Part shown: positions 60,012 through 64,000 of the stretch, piece by piece
Layout of the letters: every line of letters starts with the position of its first letter
How positions within the stretch are numbered: the stretch's first letter is position 1
Source: Chrysomallon squamiferum
Lineage: Eukaryota; Mollusca; Gastropoda; Neomphalida; Peltospiridae
Assembly: GCA_012295275.1 (NCBI GenBank)
Contig: CM022672.1
Coordinates: 14,351,495 to 14,415,494 of the forward strand
Reading direction: 5' to 3'
Length of the DNA stretch: 64,000 nt
The notes under the pieces: generated by a model
Database searches by the model: none
The model's input: only the letters and a program-made list of their open reading frames with translations
Told to the model about the DNA's origin: nothing
Program-made: the position numbers and the translations under genes

Positions 60012-60207
60012 ATTTTTCTGTGCAGATAAAAGAGCCATAGACTGAGTAGAAGTAATGTACAGAGTACAAACAGCTGTCCTGTATAATTAAATAATCAAGA
60101 GAATGTGAGTGTAAAACTGTAACAGAACAAAATAACAAATGTTAAAACCTGTTGTCTCATTCAGTGTCAAAGTATAGGATGTTAATTTAAACATTACAAA
60201 TAGATAA

Positions 60208-60322
60208 AAAAAAAATAATAATAAAAAAAAAATAATAATAATAATAAAAAATAAATAAAAATAAAATAAAATAAAATACTAAATAAAAAAATAAATAAAT
60301 AAATAAATAAAAATAAAATAAA
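60208..60322. repeat. A-rich AAT/AAAT array
   Basis: AAT, AAAT and AAAAT units over about 115 bp. Confidence 0.85.
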
Positions 60323-62472
60323 GCTTTTTGAAACACAGCAATACAATAAAAATGATATCCTTCTTTGACTAATAAACACCACAGGCCAATATAAGGTACT
60401 TGTTTTCTTTTTCTTAACCTCTTTTACATTCACTGTGATCAATGGTTTAAACTATAAAATATTTATATCCATTTATCATCACAGTTTGGAAGCAGGCTGC
60501 AAATGCAGTGTTGTTTTTTCGTTGTTTTTTTTTTTTTTGTTTTTTAAATAATTGTTGAATGGTTGTTTTTATTTTCTAATTAAAACAAAAAAAGAAAGAA
60601 GAAATGGTTAAATTATGGGATCGTATATTAGAGTCTAACATTTGATTGTTACCTTTATGTAGAATAACTGCAAACAATATTAATTAAAATCTTGAGTTAT
60701 AGTGCCTGTGAACTGAAAAAAAAAGTAGTTAAAAAGAACGAAGACTGACTGTAAAAAATATAAAAGCAAACAGAAAGAAAGAAAGAAAGAAAAAGTACGA
60801 AAGACATCTTGAGTTTTTGGATCTATGGGTAGGTACACACAAATGACTGATCATTGCTAATCAACAAGAGTAACACATGGAAAACCCAGCATTCTTGTAT
60901 TCATTACTTTAACAAACACAGATCACCTATATTATAATCTTTTTAATATTAAACTGCCTTGAGGATCATAAAACTGGCATTCATTCATATTCCAGCTTGT
61001 AAGTAACTGGTATGAATCAGCACAGAAACTTCATTGCCCTGGGTCATTTCATTACAATCATATCAATCAAAAAATGACCACTGACCTCATAGCACTTTGC
61101 TATTAAAATTAAATGCACGGAATACCACTATGATGATTAACAATCCTGAATACTCTATTAGAAATTATCACTATGCAGATGATAATTGATGCATATGTCA
61201 CTAACCACATGGATATATGCACACGAATAGACATGTGTGTCTACAATACATATATTTACATGTATATGGATATATGCACACAAATAGGTATATGTATGTA
61301 TATACAGAGCATATATTTACATATGTACATATAGACATACACAAAGAAAAAGACAAAGGTTTGCATTATGAACAGTAATGGTAAATTAATACAGATATCT
61401 TTTTATGTGTTTATCATTTAATAAACTCAGTGTTGTAATTAACTGACTTGTGACTTATTGTTAGTTATTGCATAAACATAGTATTACTGCATTGAGTTAT
61501 ATCTAATGTATTTCATTGCTACATTCGATTTAACAACAACAATAAGTCATTGTTCACGTTATTATTAAGGTTTGTTACAATCATATTTTTTATTTATCAA
61601 ATGTCAGTGTCGTAATTTCTTTTTTTTTCTCTTTTCAAAAAACATTGATATTTTTCATTACTTTCTCTCCTTTATTTTTTTTTCCCCTCAAATGTATATT
61701 TAAGAATTATGCTGATAATGTGAAATTTTTAGTGTTGATGGTATTGTCATTTGTATAATGCTTTGTTCATTTTTTTTTTTTTTTTTTTGTAAGATCTAAA
61801 TAATTAGAAATACACACACACACACACATTCACATCTGAATAAAACAAAAATTAAAAAATTAAAAAATCTATGAAAGTATCTGATAAAAATATAATCCAG
61901 TTTCTGTCACCTAGTTTTTATTTCAGTTTTCCTTTTTAAATATTTATTTTTGTTATATCCATTTAAAAGTAACGTTGTATAATCAATATGAAAAAAAACA
62001 ACAAAAAAAAAAACAAAAAAAACACCCCAGTATAATAAAAACAAATAAATAAATCAAAATCAAAAATCAAAAAAAATCAATGATATAAAACATTTTTGAA
62101 TATTAAAACACAGCTTTAACTCTCCACTGATCCTATAATTTGGATTAACGTATTAACGTGAATATGAAGAGACTGTTTGACACATTATAATGTATTTCTT
62201 GTTGATTTGATACGAGCAGTAACACACACAGACAATACACACCCGGACGTGAGCAGTTGGTATCAAACAGAACAGCTGGTCTTATAATGACGCATTTCCA
62301 GGTAAGATCCAGGATGTCAGAAAGGAAATGTCAGATTAAATATCAACGCAAGTTTAGTTAAATTTGTATTCTGCTGAGATTTTTTTTCTCAATATTACTG
62401 TCACAGTTTAAGAGTAATTATTAAATAAGATTAAAAACAGAAAAGAAATAATGATAGCAATGATGACTAAAA

Positions 62473-62475
<3 letters not shown>

Positions 62476-62516
<41 letters not shown>

Positions 62517-62584
62517 TAATAATAGTAACTGTAGTAGCAGTAATAATAGTAATAGTGGTAGTAGTAGTAGTAGTAACAGTACTA

Positions 62585-62617
<33 letters not shown>

Positions 62618-62652
62618 ACAGTACTAGTGGTGGTAGTAGTAGTAATAACAAA
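62476..62652. repeat. AAT and TAG trinucleotide array
   Basis: (AAT)n followed by TAGTAG/TAATAG units and two copies of aacagtactagtggtggtag. The shadow frame is poly-Leu or poly-Thr. Confidence 0.9.
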
Positions 62653-63274
62653 ATAAATAAATAATAAAGAATAATAGCAAATTAAAATTAAAATTAAAAT
62701 TAAAATTAAAATTTCAAACAATATCACAAATCAGGGCAGACCCAGTATTTTAAAAAAGGAAAGATGCTGTAGAATAGTTTTAAACAGCATAACAAAGACC
62801 AGAACGTCTGTAAGATACATTCAACTACAGAAACCAATCTCTGGCAACTCTTGCATTTCTGAAACGTCATTATGTTATAACTTTCAGTGTTAAACAAGTT
62901 TTGTTGTATTACAAGAAAGCGGAAATTTACCTCTGCAACAGGTGTGCAAACCCCTTGAATTCAGATTATTGTATAATCACTTATGAAAAATTAGATTTTC
63001 CTACTACATAAATTCAATTTAATCATAGCTGACAGGACCACTTGTATTCAATAAGCTTCTGTTGTGAAAGGTTATTATCTGTTGTGGAAAAAAAAAAAGG
63101 TATATTTAGTTTGCTAAGAATAGCTGGTTAGACTAATAAATAACAATATTATTGTAATATAGACATCTAGAATTTGTAATAATAGTAATCTAATTGTAGC
63201 AAGTTTTTATTCTATCTGTAAGGTAATTAATTCCAAGGCATTTGGCTGTAAAACATTTAGAAATTTCACACAAA

Positions 63275-63281
63275 GTGTGTC

Positions 63282-63325
<44 letters not shown>
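63275..63325. repeat. (GT)n microsatellite
   Basis: About 20 GT units followed by TA units at 63362-63378. Confidence 0.9.
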
Positions 63326-63442
63326 ATGCTTGTATTTATATGCCAACATATATCTATACTTATATATATATATATATCTGTAGATGTACATTTTTATACA
63401 TAATGGACATGCCATTTGTATTTATGATTGTGTCTGTGTTTA

Positions 63443-63640
63443 TGTGTTTCTGTGTGCATATGTGTAAGTGCCTGTGTTTGTTGTATCTATCTGTCTATAT
63501 TTGTATGTGTTTCTGTGTGCATATGTGTAAGTGCCTGTGTTTGTTGTATCTATCTGTCTATATTTGTATGTGTTTCTGTGTGCATATGTGTAAGTGCCTG
63601 TGTTTGTTGTATCTATCTGTCTATATTTGTATGTGTCTCT
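63443..63640. repeat. 63-bp tandem repeat, three units
   Basis: Three near-identical units of gtttctgtgtgcatatgtgt, then aagtgcctgtgtttgttgta, then tctatctgtctatatttgtatgt. gtgcctg recurs at 63468, 63531 and 63594. The multiple-of-three period makes long spurious frames on both strands. Confidence 0.93.
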
Positions 63641-64000
63641 GTTTACAGTTTTTTTTTTGTTGCTAATACTGATTACAAAAAATCCCAAATACCAACACAC
63701 ATCTCTCTGTTATTAAATGTTTTATTATAAGCCTATTAAAGATTACAGTATTTTATACCTAACACACTAAATGTGTTTTAACATTTATTGGTAATATATA
63801 TTATCTATGCTTATACAATAACAGATATATCACACATGTGCAGTTAATAATACCCAGTAACCTGGACAAAATCAGAGATATTGACAAAATGAAAAGTATA
63901 CAAAGACTCAAGGAACTTGATAAATTACAACAGTAAACTGATGCAATCTACACATATGGCTAGGTATTCAAACTGAATTGATTATAGTATTTAGGATGAA

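Larger units (their letters stand above)
57280..64000. other. Right end: intron or 5' flank, no exon recognised
   Basis: 6.7 kb with a SINE, a MITE-like element and simple repeats. The exon with the initiator Met and the first C2A strand is expected here or beyond 64000, but no open frame with a donor and C2-like sequence could be supported. Confidence 0.6.

Noticed and set aside
62220-62320. Plus-strand consensus donor (catttccag|gtaagatcc) after GC-richer sequence
   Set aside because: A lone donor with no open frame, promoter or second exon, so not enough for a plus-strand gene.
63277-63730. Open frames on both strands with 21-residue repeats
   Set aside because: Produced by a 63-bp tandem repeat over GT-rich sequence. 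Both strands are open.

Overview
This is an AT-rich animal genomic window holding most of one large, intron-rich gene on the minus strand: a type I ferlin (dysferlin/myoferlin group). About 38 coding exons can be placed by homology to remembered dysferlin and myoferlin sequence, by AG/GT junctions, and by intron phases that match from one exon to the next. Transcription runs right to left. The N-terminal C2A exons lie at 57.2 to 45.4 kb and C2B at 34.2 to 32.3 kb. C2C spans 31.1 to 22.0 kb, and the post-C2C and FerA/FerB-like region 18.3 to 14.1 kb. The DysF region lies at 13.3 to 9.6 kb, C2D at 9.3 to 6.9 kb, and the following C2 domain at 5.8 to 1.5 kb. The C-terminal C2 domains and membrane anchor lie off the left edge, and the initiator exon was not found (right of 57.3 kb or outside the window). 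No second gene was recognised.

The organism is probably an invertebrate, and a lophotrochozoan such as a mollusc is plausible. The evidence is compact exons in long AT-rich introns, many (AAT)n/(CA)n/(GA)n arrays, tRNA-derived SINE relics and MITEs. The species cannot be named from sequence alone.

Two architectures look most interesting. First, a pair of homologous 77-nt exons (24828-24904 and 22045-22121), with identical phases and nearly parallel protein sequence, encode alternative versions of the C2C third calcium loop. Because 77 is not a multiple of three, only a mutually exclusive choice keeps the frame. Second, two different exons end in the same KPxxFQ/phase-0 junction before C2B. 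One (42301-42496) continues from C2A. The other (38389-38694) begins with its own ATG, lacks a good polypyrimidine tract and lies downstream of a CpG-rich block with a consensus splice donor at 40049. It therefore looks like an internal promoter giving a C2A-less isoform.

A third theme is that many tandem repeats start exactly at splice junctions and carry copies of the junction itself (donor at 10.44 kb; acceptors at 17.64, 27.12 and 28.71 kb; both sides of the C2B exon at 34.2 kb).

Several exons carry lesions: an extra base at 14180-14183, a frame break in the acidic exon near 42.45 kb, and DysF exons broken by A/T runs at 10.44 to 11.46 kb. These may be consensus errors in homopolymers or real decay, and reads or transcripts would decide.
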